64,000 nucleotides of DNA from Flaccisagitta enflata. Its lineage: Eukaryota > Chaetognatha > Sagittoidea > Aphragmophora. Shown piece after piece: positions 1 to 11,522 of this stretch. The first letter of the stretch is position 1. Each line of letters begins with the position of its first letter. The position numbers and the translations under genes were made by a program. Below the pieces are notes generated by a model, which worked only from the letters and a program-made list of their open reading frames with translations, was not told the DNA's origin and did no database searches. The DNA is taken from assembly GCA_965153355.1 (NCBI GenBank), contig OZ231126.1, positions 94,736,001-94,800,000 of the forward strand, in the 5' to 3' direction.

Positions 1-680
1 CATCACAGGCACTGGAAAACTCATTTCATCTTAGAAAATAGAAGTAATTATAATACTACTAAAAAAAAAACACGTTAAAAAGCGTTTTTTAGGCTAAAAA
101 CTCTACTTATACGCAACCTACTATGCATATGATCTCAATTATACTTCCGTTATATGCCACTAGATGATTTTGTTTGAAACTCCAAACTCTAGTATCAGAT
201 GAGTGTGCTGAATCGCGAGCCTCAATCCCTCACACCTATCTGATCTTCCCATTGTAAAAAGCTCATATTAACTGTAACAGAATTCCGCTTGAAACAGAAA
301 AGATTTTTTAGTAAAATTTTAAGATTGTTTATTTGGCAAAATGAAGTGTTTTCATACTAAGGAATTTTTTTTTTTGCAAATCAAGTTTTTGTGATGTTGC
401 GCTTATCTAGAGACTCCAAAGATTGAGCCAGTTATGACTATAACAAGGTCTTTGGACCTAAGTTGCATGTATTGGCATCTTTACAAGAGATCGGCCAGAC
501 AGACAGACACACAGACTGGAATTTTCAAAATGACCTTTGAATAAGCGGTCTCCACCTTCGAGTGTATTCTTTTAAGTTTAAATGTGTGAAAAACGCAAAA
601 AAAGAATGCCTCTAAAATTAGTTGTGACGAACGGACAGAGGGGAATTGGCGGACCAAGGGACCAACGGATCATTAAGTAT
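1..680. other. Non-coding stretch, no gene seen
   Basis: AT-rich DNA with no credible reading frame. It carries one copy of a short phrase (AGAGACTCCAAAGATTGAG near 410) that recurs near 1150, so it is probably old repeat DNA. Confidence 0.5.
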
Positions 681-924
681 TTTTAGTCGCGTGCACGCGA
701 CTCTGCACCCCGCTTTGTCCGTCCGACCATCGGTTGGTTGGTTGGTCGGTCGGTCTGTCTGTCGGTCCGTCACATTTTTACTTTTTTTATCAATTTTATT
801 CCCTTAAGTCCTTTTAGAGTACACTAAGTCATTTTAAGTCATTCTAAGTCATGCTAAGTCATTCTGTAAGTCTTGCACGCGACTTAAAGGGGTTGGCCTT
901 GTTTAGTAACATGCGACTAAAAAT
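681..924 (+). mobile_element. GTCGCG-end small element, copy 1
   Basis: It starts with TTTTAGTCGCG and contains the perfect 18-bp palindrome AGTCGCGTGCACGCGACT at 685-702. It then runs through a CCGT/CGGT tetranucleotide tract and repeated AAGTCATT words, and ends with CCTTGTTTAG plus ATGCGACTAAAAA. The outer ends are inverted (TTTAGTCGC...GCGACTAAA). It has no coding capacity. The same ends recur at about nine other places in the window, so I call it a non-autonomous, MITE-like element; the superfamily is unknown. Confidence 0.65.
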
Positions 925-1620
925 CCTTTGAATGGATAACATGCACTGTCACAATTAACAGAGCTCAAGCATAAGCTCAAGCAACCTTAAATCAAGGCTT
1001 TTGCCATGCATTATCTTTTAGTCAGTGTTTTTATTTTACAAAAAAAAATTAGGCACAAGCTTTATTTAGAAACCATTGCTAATGCAGATGGTGCGCATAA
1101 GGCCATTTTAATCCTGTATTGTTCTATACCAGCACAGAAATGGCGCTCAACCAGAGACTCCAAAGATTGAGACACTGACTTAATGAGTCAGCCATGATGA
1201 TAAAAGCCCATGAAAATAGATAACATGAGCTGTCACAATCAATTGAGCTCATGCGTAAGCTCAAGCACCATGAAATTCAAGACTTTTTACATGTGATATA
1301 AGATTAAGTTCTCTTTTGAGTCCTGAAAAACATGATCCACAAGTATCTTCAAAGAATCATTGCAAGAGGGGCACTGATTGATTCTGTAATACACTGTATG
1401 ATGATCAGAGTAACCATTGCACAAGCAGATGATATCCAAATATCATTTTATTCACTACACTAGCAATTGGTAAGAAATTTGTTGACAATTATTTCATCTA
1501 AGTTGATGCGTGAGCATTTTCAAGGAACCGTTGCACAAGCAAATGGTATGCAAGAGCACTTTTTGATTCTGTAACACATGACCTAAGTAACTAAAAGAGC
1601 TCGACACCATTAAAGACAAT
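925..1620. repeat. Diverged duplicated segment, non-coding
   Basis: A phrase of about 90 bp (ATAACATG.GCTGTCACAAT, then GAGCTCA..C.TAAGCTCAAG) occurs at about 928-1010 and again at about 1215-1300. No gene is seen. Confidence 0.5.
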
Positions 1621-1745
1621 TTCTTTTTTTTCTTTTTCTTTTTCTTTTTCTTTTTCTTTTTCTTTTTCTTTTTCTTTTTCTTTTTTTTCTTCTTCTTTTT
1701 CTCCTCTTTTCTTTCCTTTTCTTCTTTTCTCTTTCCTCTCTTTTT
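1620..1745 (+). repeat. (CTTTTT)n polypyrimidine tract
   Basis: A nearly pure pyrimidine run of six-base CTTTTT units that decays to CTTCTT/CTCCTC toward the end. The apparent minus-strand Lys/Glu-rich frames through it are low-complexity artefacts. Confidence 0.95.
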
Positions 1746-1758
1746 GGGCAGCGGCCCC

Positions 1759-2204
1759 AAAGGGGTCGATGACCTGTGCTTTCACACATATTGGGAATTT
1801 TCTCCTTCTCCTACATCAATACCCGCCCCCCAGCTTTGAGGCCCAAATTCTAGTCCCAAGACCCAAATCCCAGTCCTGTGGCCCAAATCCTATCCAGAAG
1901 GACCAAATCCTAGCATCAAGGCCAAAATTCTAGCCTGGAGACCCAAATCCCTGCCTTAAGGTCCAAGTGTCATTGTTTAGGCTCAAACCCCAGCCGTGAG
2001 GCCTCAAGGTTAATATCCCAGCCTCAAGGATGAGATTTGGGTCTCAAGGCTGGGATTTGGGCCTCCAGGCAAGAATTTGGGCATTGAGGCTAGGATTTGG
2101 AGCTAGGATTTGAGGCCGAGACTGGGATTTGGGTCTTGAGACTAAATTGAATCAGCTGAGGAGGAGGAGTTCCCATATGTGAAAGCATAGGTCATCGACC
2201 CTTT
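1759..2204. mobile_element. Inverted-repeat element with internal 21-bp-type minisatellite
   Basis: The left end at 1759-1789 (GGTCGATGACCTGTGCTTTC) is inverted at 2172-2204 (GAAAGCATAGGTCATCGACC), which gives terminal inverted repeats of about 30 bp. The interior is a degenerate array of CCCAAATCCCAGCCTTGAGG-like units; its orientation flips near 2020 so that the two halves are also roughly inverted. No protein is encoded. The elements at 2311-2936 and 40205-40660 share this plan. Confidence 0.7.
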
Positions 2205-2310
2205 AAGTTGCTTTCTCTTCCTTCAGCTTCAGCCACAATCTACTAGGGCAGGGCAAGGGTGCCTATGACCATCTAACGCTTTTGCAACTATTTTCCCTCT
2301 GTTTCTCCTT

Positions 2311-2936
2311 TTTGGGCAGCAGCCCCAAAGGGCCAAAGGGAACAAAGTCCTGTAGAACACAGGGGGACTTTCGTTCATCCGTTTGTGTGTTCATCCCCCC
2401 CCTCATCAAGCCCCTCAGGCTTCAAATCTGGCCCCTCAGGCATCAGATATGGCATTCTCAGGCTTCAAATCCAGCCTCTTAAATCTCAAATCCAGCCTCT
2501 CAGGCCTCAAATCCAGCCTCTCAGGCCTCAAATCATGCCTCTCAGGCCTCAAATCCAGCCTCTCAGGCCTCAAATCCAACCTCACAGGCCACAAACCTGG
2601 CCTCTCAGACCTCAAATTAAGTCTCTCAAGCCTCAAATCCTAATTCTCATGCCTCAGACCTGGCATCTCAGGCCTCAAATTAGGCTTCTCAGGCCTCAAA
2701 TCAGCCATCTAAGCCTCAATATTTTGCTCTGAAGCCTCAAATCAGCCCTCTCAAGCTTTCAATTGGCATTCTCAGGCCTTACACCAGCCTTCTTAGACCT
2801 CAGTTTAGGCCTCAGTTGAAGGCCTGCATTCAGACCTCTATAGCATCTCATCCACATCAGGCAGGACGAACGAAAGTCCCCCTGTGTTCTACAGCCCTTC
2901 TTCCCCTTCGGGGCCACTGCCCTGCTTCCCCTCGCT
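2311..2936. mobile_element. Inverted-repeat element carrying a 21-bp minisatellite
   Basis: The left arm contains TTGGGCAGCAGCCCCAAAG, then at 2350-2376 GAACACAGGGGGACTTTCG. The right arm holds CGAAAGTCCCCCTGTGTTC at 2868-2894 and a matching GGGGCCACTGCCC. About 400 bp of 21-bp units (CAGGCCTCAAATCCAGCCTCT) lie between the arms. The 66-115 residue frames in this array are repeat translations, not genes. Confidence 0.75.
2397..2815 (+). repeat. 21-bp minisatellite
   Basis: About twenty tandem units with consensus CAGGCCTCAAATCCAGCCTCT. They are most regular at 2460-2600 and degrade outward. The period is a multiple of three, so open frames persist in several phases without meaning. Confidence 0.9.
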
Positions 2937-3773
2937 CTATTTCAAAATCACTCAAAGCAGGGCAACGGGTATCGCTGACCATATATTGCCCTTGGGCGAC
3001 CTGTTTTCCTTTCCTCCTTTTCCCTTTCTTTCCACCTCAGGGCGCGAGGCCCCTAAAAGCACGAGGCCCCTGGGTTAAGCCAATTTAGCCCTTAGGTTGA
3101 TCCAGGCAAGAGCAAGATTAACCCTCACCTTATGCGGCGGTTTTCCGTCTTTGCCACCAACCGGATCTTGGAGAAAGAAAGGCTTCCTTTTGCCCGGAAG
3201 CGGCGGCAAATGACTTGGCACTGAAAATCAATAGAATTATTATTAACTTAAGACGGTAAATTTTCGATGGAAAATTAAGTGTTTCACCACACTTTTTGCA
3301 TCATTATCAGTACCATAATAAAGCTGGAATGCTTTAAGTGGGTAAATTGTCTCTAGAGACACTTAGTGTATACTATTTTATTATATTCTGACCTAAAAAG
3401 TTATTTGAACTATGCGATTCAGATGAAAACAAGCAGGAAAATTGTGTTTTTTTGCGAATTTCTGCTTACACTTTTCTTCATTTTCTGTGGTCTAAATTCT
3501 AAGAAAGCCAAACACAAAGAAATTTTGCATTTTGAAAAACATAGTTCTCTCTGTAATTGATTTGGGAAGAGAACTATGTTCTTTGTTTTTTCATTTTTTC
3601 ATCTTCTATGCAAATTTAGAAAAGCCCCCTGTCAGTGACCAAAAATAAGAAAAGTAGAAATTTTTAATAAATCTTCCTTAGTAACATTGGCTAAACCTGG
3701 CCCTTTTTACTACATAAATGCAAATTTGTCTTTTAAATATCACGTTTGAGCTATCTGTATCACTTTCATTCAT
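2937..3773. other. Non-coding stretch, no gene seen
   Basis: A short GC-rich part (3000-3200) grades into AT-rich DNA. No supported frame, splice pattern or repeat structure. Confidence 0.4.
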
Positions 3774-4356
3774 TTTTTTAGTCGCGTGAACTCTAAAAGC
3801 CGCTATGTCGGTCGGTCGGTCGGTCCGTCGGTCAGTCCGTCGGTAACCAAAATAGATTAAAGCCTTTTTATTCATTTTTGAGGTCATTTTAGTCATTTTA
3901 AATGTAAAATAAATCATCTGAAATTAATTTCAGTCATTTAAGGTCACTTAAGTCACCCCTTAAGTTATTTTAGTAATAATTAACATTTTTTAAATAGAGC
4001 TTAAATCTTCATTTCAAAGGTACTTAAGGGCACTTTAGGGTACTTTAGAGTACTTAAGGGTACTCTAGGGTACTTAAGAGTACTTAAGGGCACTTCAGGG
4101 TACTATAGGGTACCTCAGGGACTTTAGGTACTATTGGGTACTTTACGGTACTCAAGGGTACTTTAGGGTACTTTAGCGTACTATAGGTACTTAAGGGTAC
4201 TTTAGGGTATATTAAGTACTTAAGGGTACTTTAGGGTACTTAAGGGTACTTAAGGTATAGAGATAGGTATTTTTAGGTAATCATTAGTAATTATGTAATT
4301 ACCTTAATTACCTTTATTACCTTTATTACCACGCGACTAAGGTTTGTTGACCTTGT
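3774..4356 (+). mobile_element. GTCGCG-end element, copy 2, with GGTACTTTAG minisatellite
   Basis: It opens with TTTTTTAGTCGCGTGAAC and a (CGGT)n tract. It then has about 250 bp of 10-11 bp GGTACTTTAG-type tandem units (4015-4260) and closes with ACCACGCGACTAAGG and TGACCTTGTTT. It shares ends and interior with the copy at 6904-7340. Non-coding. Confidence 0.7.
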
Positions 4357-4494
4357 TTCCATTTCCCTTCATTTATAATTTCCATTTTGACCCTCTTTGA
4401 AACACAAATGTTGCCTTCGGGGGGACGCTGTCTTAACGAGATTCAACTTTGCCAAACGGCGTAGGTACCCAAGTTTAAGGAAGAATTGGATATC
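4357..4494. other. Short unique spacer
   Basis: A non-repetitive spacer between the element and the polypyrimidine array. The apparent frame starting here runs straight into the poly-pyrimidine DNA and is not credible. Confidence 0.4.
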
Positions 4495-4905
4495 GGCTCT
4501 TCTTCTTTTTCTTTTTCTTTTTCTTTTTCTTTTTCTTTTTCTTTTTCTTCTTCATCTTCATCTTCATATTCCATTTCTTTTCTTTTCTTTTTCTTTCTTT
4601 TTCTTTTTCTTTTTCTTTTTCTTTTTCTTTTTCTTTCTTTTTCTTCTTCTTCTTCTTTTTCTTTTTCTTTCTCTTACTTTTTCTTTTTCTTTTTGAAAGG
4701 TCGTTTCTCAATGAGCGTGACATTGGCATTTTCCTTTTTTTTTCTTTCCTTTTTTCTTTTTTCTTTTTCTTTTTCTTTTTTTTTTTTTTTTTAATTTTTT
4801 TTTCTTTCTTTTTCTTCTTTTTTTCTTTCTTATTCTTTTTATTTCTCCTACCTTCCTTGGCATTAGGAAAGGTGGTTTCTCGATAAGCGTGACATTGGCA
4901 TTTTC

Positions 4906-4936
<31 letters not shown>

Positions 4937-5079
4937 ATTTTTCTTCTTTTCTTTTCTTTTGTTTTTCTTTTTTTTTCTTTTTTTTTTCTTTTTTTCTTTT
5001 TAATTCTTTCTTTTTCTCCTACCTTCCTTGGCATTATAAAAGGTGGTTTCTCGATGAGCGTGACATTGGTATTTTCCTT

Positions 5080-5111
<32 letters not shown>

Positions 5112-6189
5112 TTTTTTCTTTTTTTTTCTTTCTTCTTCTCCTACCTTCCTTGGCATTATGAAAGGTGGTTTCTCGATGAGCGTGACATTAGCATTTTCCT
5201 TTTTTTCTTTTTTTTTTCCTTTGTTTCTTAATTTCTTTTTTTTTTCTTCTTCTGCTTCTTTTTTTTTCTTCTTTTTTTTTCTTTTTTTTTCTTTTTTTCC
5301 TTTTTTTTCTTTCTTATTCTTTCTTTTTCTCCTACCTTCCTTGGCATTATGAAAGGTGGTTTCTTGATGAGCGTGACATTGGCATTTTCCTTTTTTTCTT
5401 TCCTTTTTTATCTATTTTTTTTTTTTTCCTTATTCTTTCATTTTCTCTTACCTTCCTTGGCATCATGAAATTTGTTTTGTCAATGAGCGTTCCTTATTTT
5501 TTTCTTTCTTTTTTTTCTTTTTTTTCTTTTTAATTCTTTATTTTTCTCCTACCTTCCTTGGCATTATGAAAGGTGGTTTCTCGATGAGCGTGACATTGGC
5601 ATTTTCCTTTTTTTCTTTCTTTTCTATCTTTTTTTTTTTTTTCCTTATTCTTTCATTTTCTCTTACCTTCCTTGGCATCATGAAAGATGGTTTCTCAATG
5701 AGCGTGACATTGGCATTTTCCTTTTTTTCTTTTTTTTATCTTTTTTTCTTAATTTCTTTTTTTTTTCTTTTTTTTTTTCTCTTTTTTTTTCTTTTTTTTT
5801 TTTTCTTTTTTTTTTCTTTCTTATTTTTTCTTTTTCTCCTACCTTCCTTGGCATTATGAAAGGTGGTTTCTTGCTGAGCGTGACATTGGCATTTTCCTTT
5901 CTTTTTTTTTTTTCTTTTTCTTTTTTTTTCTTTTTTTCTTTTTTTCTTTTTTTTTCTTTTTTTCTTTTTCTTTTTTTTCTTTTTTTCTTTTTTTCTTTTT
6001 TTTCTTTTTTTTCTTTTTTTTTCTTCTTTTCTTTTTTTCTCCCTGTTCCTTTGGCTTTATGAAAGTGTGGTTTCTCAAGTAAGTGACATTGGCATTTTCC
6101 TTTTTTTTTCTTTCTTATTCTTTCTTTTTCTCCTCCCTTCCTTGGCATTAGGAAAGGTGGCTTCTCGATGAAAGTGACATAGGCATTTT

Positions 6190-6220
<31 letters not shown>

Positions 6221-6479
6221 GTTTTTTTTTCTTTTTTTCTTCTTTTTTTTTTCTTTCTCTTCTTTTTCTCCTACCCTCCTTGGCATTATAGTGGTTTTCT
6301 ACGTGTAAGCGTATTGACATTGGCATTTCCTTTTTTTTCTTTTTTTCTCTTCTTTTTCTTTTTTTTTTCTTTAATTCTTTTTTTTTTTTTTGTCTTTTTT
6401 TTCTTTCTGATTCTTTTTCTCCTACCTTCCTTGACATTATAAAAGGTGGTATCTCAATGAGCGTGACATTGGCATTGAA

Positions 6480-6620
6480 TCTTAGAGGGGAGATTTCAGG
6501 CCTGAGAGGGCAGATTCAAGGCCAGAGAGGATAGGTATTTGATCTGAAAGGGCAAATTTCAGGTCTGAGAGGGCAGACTCAAGGCCTGAGAGGGCAGATT
6601 TCAGGCCTGAGATGGCAGAT
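6480..6620 (+). repeat. 21-bp minisatellite island in the polypyrimidine array
   Basis: About six units resembling GGCCTGAGAGGGCAGATTTCA. It is the reverse complement type of the minisatellite at 2397-2815, so it is probably a fragment of that element family. Confidence 0.7.
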
Positions 6621-6728
6621 TTTTTTTTCTTCTTTTTTTTCTTTCTTATTCTTTCTTTTTCTCCTACCTTCCTTGGCATTATGAAAGGTGGCTTCTCGAT
6701 GAGGGTGACATTGGCATTTTCCTTTTTT

Positions 6729-6774
<46 letters not shown>

Positions 6775-6903
6775 CTTTTTTTTCTTTCTTATTCTTTCTT
6801 TTTCTTCTACGCTCCTTGGCATTATGAAAGGTGGTTTCTCGATGAGCGTGACATTGGCATTTTCCTTTTTTTTTTCTTTTTCTTTTTCTTTTTTTTTTTT
6901 CTT

Positions 6904-7340
6904 CTTTTTAGTCGCGTGAACGCGACTCTAGAAGCCGCTGTGTCGGTCGGTCGGTCGGTCTGTCTGTGGGTCGGTCGTCCACGTAACACAAATGTGGCTC
7001 TAATCTTCATTTAAAGGTACTTTAGGAGTGTAAGGGTACTCTAGGGTACTTTAAGGTACTGGTGCTGGGTGCTTGGTGCTTTAGGTACTTTAGATACTTT
7101 TAGATTACTTCAGGGATACTTCCAGGATACTTTAGGTACTTTAGGGTACTTTAGGGTACTTTAGGGTACTTTAGGGTACTTTAGGGTATATCAGGTACTT
7201 AGGCGTACTTTAGGTACTTCAGGGTACTTCAGGGTATAAAGATTTTGAGGTATTTATTAGTAATTATGTAATTACCTTGATTACCTTAATTACCTTTTTT
7301 ACCTTTATTACCACGCGACTAAGGTTTGTTGACCTTGTTT
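6904..7340 (+). mobile_element. GTCGCG-end element, copy 3
   Basis: It starts TTTTTAGTCGCGTGAACGCG, continues with a (CGGT)n tract and GGTACTTTAG units (7015-7240), and ends CCACGCGACTAAGG and TGACCTTGTTT. It interrupts the polypyrimidine array and is therefore younger than it. Confidence 0.7.
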
Positions 7341-7565
7341 TTCTTGTTCTTTCTTTTTCTCCTACCTTCCTTGGCATTATGAAAGGTGGTTTCTCGATAA
7401 GCATGACAATGGCATTTTCCTTTTTTTTCCTTTTTTTTTTCTTTTTTTTTTTTTTTTTTTTCTTTTTTTTTCTTCTTTTTTTCTTTCTTGTTCTTTCTTT
7501 TTCTCCTACCTTCCTTGGCATTATGAAAGGTGGTTTCTCGATGAGCGTGATATTGGCATTTTCCT

Positions 7566-7733
7566 TTTTAGTTGCGGACATGCAACTTTATAAGAGGCTT
7601 TGTCCGTCCGTCCGTCAGTTGGTCGGTCCGTGAGGTCGTCGTTGAGCGCGAGAGTCGAAATGTGTGAAAAAACGCACATTTCGGCTCTACCTGACGTCCG
7701 CAACTATGGTGGCCATGTATCCGGCCTTGTTTT
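7566..7733 (+). mobile_element. GTCGCG-end element, copy 4 (short form)
   Basis: It opens TTTTTAGTTGCGGACATGCA, has a CCGT tract, then GTCCGCAACTATGG and ATGTATCCGGCCTTGTTTTC. The short form lacks the GGTACTTTAG array and ends with the CCGGCCTTGTTTT tail. Confidence 0.65.
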
Positions 7734-7747
7734 CTTCTTTAGTTTTT

Positions 7748-7779
<32 letters not shown>

Positions 7780-7958
7780 TTTTTTTTTCTTTTTTTCTTT
7801 TTTTCTTTTTCTTCTTTTTTTTCTTTCTTATTCCTTATTTTTCCCCTACCTTCCCTGGCATTATGAAAGGTGGTTTCTCGATGAGCGTGACATTGGCATT
7901 TTCCCTCTTTTTCTTTTTCTTTTTTTCTTTTTTTTTTTCTTTTTTTTTCTTTTTTTTT

Positions 7959-7990
<32 letters not shown>

Positions 7991-8440
7991 CTTTTTCTTT
8001 TTCCTTCCTTATTTTTTTGTCTTTTTTTCTTTTTCTTTTTCTCTTTCTTTCTTTATTTCTTCTCCTGCTTCCTTGGCATTATGAAAGTGGTTTCTCGATG
8101 ACGTGACATTGGCATTTTCCTTTTTTTCTTTTCTTTTCTTTTTTTCTTTTCTTTTCCTTTTTCATCTTTTTCTTTTTTTTTTCTTCTTTTTTTCTTTTCT
8201 TTTCTTTCTCTTTCTTTCTTTCTTTTTCTTTCTTTTCTCTACCTTCCTTGGCATGTCAGAAAGGTGGTTTTCTCAAGTGGCTAATGACATTGGCATTTTC
8301 CTTTTTTTTTTTTCTTTTTATCTTTTTTTTTTTCCTTTTTCTTTTTCTTTTTTCTTCTTTTTTTCCTTTCTTATTCTTTCTTTTTCTCCTACCTTCCTTG
8401 GCATTATGAAAGGTGGTTTCTCGATGAGCGTGACATAGGC

Positions 8441-8618
8441 ATCATTCATTAAAGACATTTATTCATAAAAACATTCATTCATAAAAACATTCATTCATAA
8501 AAACATTCATTAAAAAAAAACATTTATTCATAAAAGACGTTCATTCATAAAAAACATTCATTCATAAAAAACATTCATTCATAAAAAACATTCATTCATA
8601 AAAAACATTCATTCAAAG
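8441..8618 (+). repeat. 17-bp minisatellite
   Basis: About nine tandem copies of ATTCATTCATAAAAAAC. Confidence 0.9.
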
Positions 8619-8885
8619 AGGACGCATCGTTGGCCTACTTGGCCTTGTTTTTTAGGCTTTTTCTGCCACCGATTCCTCATTTTCCCCCGGGTCAGTTTTG
8701 GAGAGTGTTCCAGCCTTTTTTTTTCAAACTTTTCCCCTTTTTTTTTCTTTTTCTTTTTTTTTTCTTCTCTTATTTGATTATTTCTGCTTCCCGTCACAGT
8801 GTCCCCTCGCATCTCTCTAGCTCTGGCTGGCGCTGGTTGGCTCTGCCTGGCTCTTTTTCTCTTTGTCTGTCTATCCGCTTGTCTG

Positions 8886-9011
<126 letters not shown>

Positions 9012-9640
9012 TTTCGCGTTCTCATGTACATTTATTCTCGAGTTATTTTCCATCCATTTTTTCGGATTTTCTAATCATCTCATGTTCCTCCTTCTTTTGC
9101 CTCTGCTTCGAGTTTGGGTTGGTTTCGTGCTTCTACATCTTTAAAGGCCATACTGACTGGCACACAAAAACACACACAAGCTGCCTCTGACACTCTCGCG
9201 TGTGTGTGTGTGTGTGTGTGTGTAGGTCTTCGCACTGCCATCTTCTGGCAACACTGACTGGCAAACTGATACTAAAGCATATTCAAGCGCTTCTCGTATT
9301 TTTATCTTTTTTTCTTTCCTGTTTGTCATTAGGATGTGCTTCTCCATTTCCTCTCTACAAAATGGCTTCCTTTTCTTCGCTTTCTAGTTTTTTTTCTGTC
9401 TAAGCCAATTTCAATTCTTCAGCTTCAATCTTTGTACTTTTCCGGTTTTTTTCTTCTTTTGTTTTTCTTTTCTTGTTTGCCAGTTTCAAGCGAATCTGTG
9501 TTTTCGGCTTAAAAGAAGGAGCACTTGATTTCAAAACGGAGATACAGGATTTTATATTTAAGTTTCTTTTCAGTTAATGGAATAAAATTGCTGTAAACAA
9601 ATAAAAAAAAAGAAAAATAAAGGAAAATAAACCGCCCCAA
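9012..9640. other. Non-coding stretch with a short (GT)n at 9199-9224
   Basis: T-rich sequence without a supported gene; a 26-bp GT run is the only regular structure. Confidence 0.5.
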
Positions 9641-9890
<250 letters not shown>

Positions 9891-10089
9891 AGAAAAAACC
9901 CTATCGCTTTCTTCCTCTGTCTCGCTGACTCTCTCACCAACTTTTTCTGTTTATATGTGTCTGGTTGTCTATGACTGACTATACTTGTATGACCGTCCGC
10001 CTGTCTCTCTGTCTAACTATCTATCGGTCTATCTGCCTATCTGTCTATGTGTCTGACTATCAGTATTTGTCTGTCTGTCAGTCCTTTCG

Positions 10090-10092
<3 letters not shown>

Positions 10093-10140
<48 letters not shown>
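10093..10140 (+). repeat. (CT)n microsatellite
   Basis: A CT run of about 48 bp, preceded by loose TCTG repeats. Confidence 0.97.
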
Positions 10141-10143
<3 letters not shown>

Positions 10144-10436
10144 CAATCACGCGGTTGGATATCTCCCAACATCTCCTCAGCAAGACGAGAGAGAAAAAGC
10201 GGAAGAAGCTGACAGAATTTTCGAGCGTGCAGCAACTATGTAAACAAAGATGAATGATGGATGTTGTAAGAGAGAAGGAAAGAGAGAAAAAAAACTTCCT
10301 TCCGAAAATCCCTAAAAGCTGATATTAACAAAATAAACAACACTATCTGAACGGAAAAAAAGTTTAAAAGCTTAAAACAAAGATTTTGACATTGACATTT
10401 CGGAGTCGGACTTCGCTTTCAATCATTCTATCTTTA

Positions 10437-10565
10437 GAAGCTATGATAGGTGGAACAATATCCCTCGCAATACCCAAATTGAAAAATATGGAAGAGGGCC
10501 TTGTGAGCTCATTTAGCAAAACTAAGTTAGCAAACATCCATTTTGAGTCTATGTTATAAGACTAT
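10437..10565 (+). repeat. Fragment shared with the hAT element interior
   Basis: GGTGGAACAATATCCCTC, TTTAGCAAAACTAAG.TAGC and CATTTTGAGTCT match, in the same order, the segment at 38815-38985 inside the hAT element. A shorter match (GACAAGTGGAGCAATATTC) lies at 24192. It is a dispersed repeat. Confidence 0.6.
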
Positions 10566-10586
10566 CTCGGTTGTTGCTGTTATTTG

Positions 10587-10755
10587 TGTGGTGGTGGTGG
10601 TGGTGGTGGTGGTGGTGGTGGTGGTGGTGGTGGTGGTGGGGGTGGGGGTGGGGGTGGGGGTGGTGGTGGTGGTGGGGGTGGGGGTGGTGGTGGTGGTGGT
10701 GGTGGTGGTGGTGGTGGTGGTGGTGGTGGTGGTGTTGTTGTTGTTGTTGTTGTCA
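10587..10755 (+). repeat. (TGG)n / (GGGGGT)n / (TTG)n compound microsatellite
   Basis: A G-rich plus strand, with TGG triplets broken by GGGGGT blocks and ending in TTG. Runs of five or more G could allow G-quadruplexes on the plus strand. Confidence 0.95.
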
Positions 10756-11340
10756 GAGAGTGAAAAGCTGACCTTGCCATGCCTTGCGTGCGACCAATGA
10801 CTGATTCGCACCATTCCGCGCACGTTCTGGTGCACACGTATGCGTGCGGTGCACCTAGCCTCGCAGTATGTCTGTTTGGGCATGATTCTCTTTTGCTGCT
10901 CACTCTTCTGCTTTTTCCATCGGTTTCTTCCCCGCTGCGCGTTAATATTCTTGCCTCCACGTGTGGTGCGCCAGCAATGTTATCGAAAATTGCGCTATAA
11001 CGTTCCCGTTAACACAAACCTCTTCGATCTTCCTGTTCATGACAACACCACTGGTTCACTTCATATCTCTACCAACACCTCGTCCATGTCAACATCGTAC
11101 AGAAACATCAGCGTCTTTGCAAACATCACGCACTCTCCCCGCCATCGGTAACACTTTCTCTCTCCCTACCATTTACCGACAGCAAAAACGGAATTATCTA
11201 GTCTCGGCATCAACGGATTGCGTAGAAAATTCGGAAACCCGTTTTTTGTCACGTTTTGCTATTCCCCAATAGCATCAAAGACACTAAAGTTACGATTTTT
11301 GCATGCCATGACTTCGTTTCTGGTCGTTAGGTCTATTTAG
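10756..11340. other. CpG-richer non-repetitive stretch, no gene supported
   Basis: It is less AT-rich than its surroundings, with several CpG and CGCG words. Frames of about 100 residues exist but overlap one another on the same strand and show no recognisable domain or coding bias. Confidence 0.4.
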
Positions 11341-11483
11341 TTATTAAAAGCTATATAAAGCTATATAAAACTATCAAAAGCTATTCAAAGTTATTTGAAG
11401 CTATTCAAAGCTATTTGAAGCTATTCAAAGCTATTTGAAGCTACTTAATGAATATGAAACGAAATGTCTGTGTCTGTCTGTCA

Positions 11484-11519
<36 letters not shown>

Positions 11520-11522
11520 CAC
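11341..11522 (+). repeat. 11-12 bp minisatellite followed by (TCTG)n
   Basis: AAGCTATTTGA/AAGCTATTCAA units at 11345-11450, then TCTG/TGTC tetranucleotide repeats at 11461-11520. Confidence 0.9.

Larger units (their letters stand above)
4495..8440 (+). repeat. Polypyrimidine array with a ~58-bp core repeated about 20 times
   Basis: A non-pyrimidine core (CCTACCTTCCTTGGCATTAT, then GAAAGGTGGTTTCTCGATGA, then GCGTGACATTGGCATTTTCC) recurs about every 110-200 bp. Cores lie near 4700, 4850, 5025, 5145, 5335, 5450, 5550, 5665, 5840, 6040, 6130, 6275, 6420, 6665, 6810, 7360, 7505, 7845, 8070, 8240 and 8390. The spacers are T/C-only and vary in length. All long frames here translate as Phe/Ser/Leu or Lys/Glu runs and are artefacts. 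Three unrelated insertions interrupt the array, at 6480-6620, 6904-7340 and 7566-7733. Confidence 0.9.

Noticed and set aside
4495-8440. CRISPR-like reading of the regular core-and-spacer array
   Set aside because: Spacers are low-complexity pyrimidine runs of varying length, not unique sequences; no cas genes; eukaryotic context.
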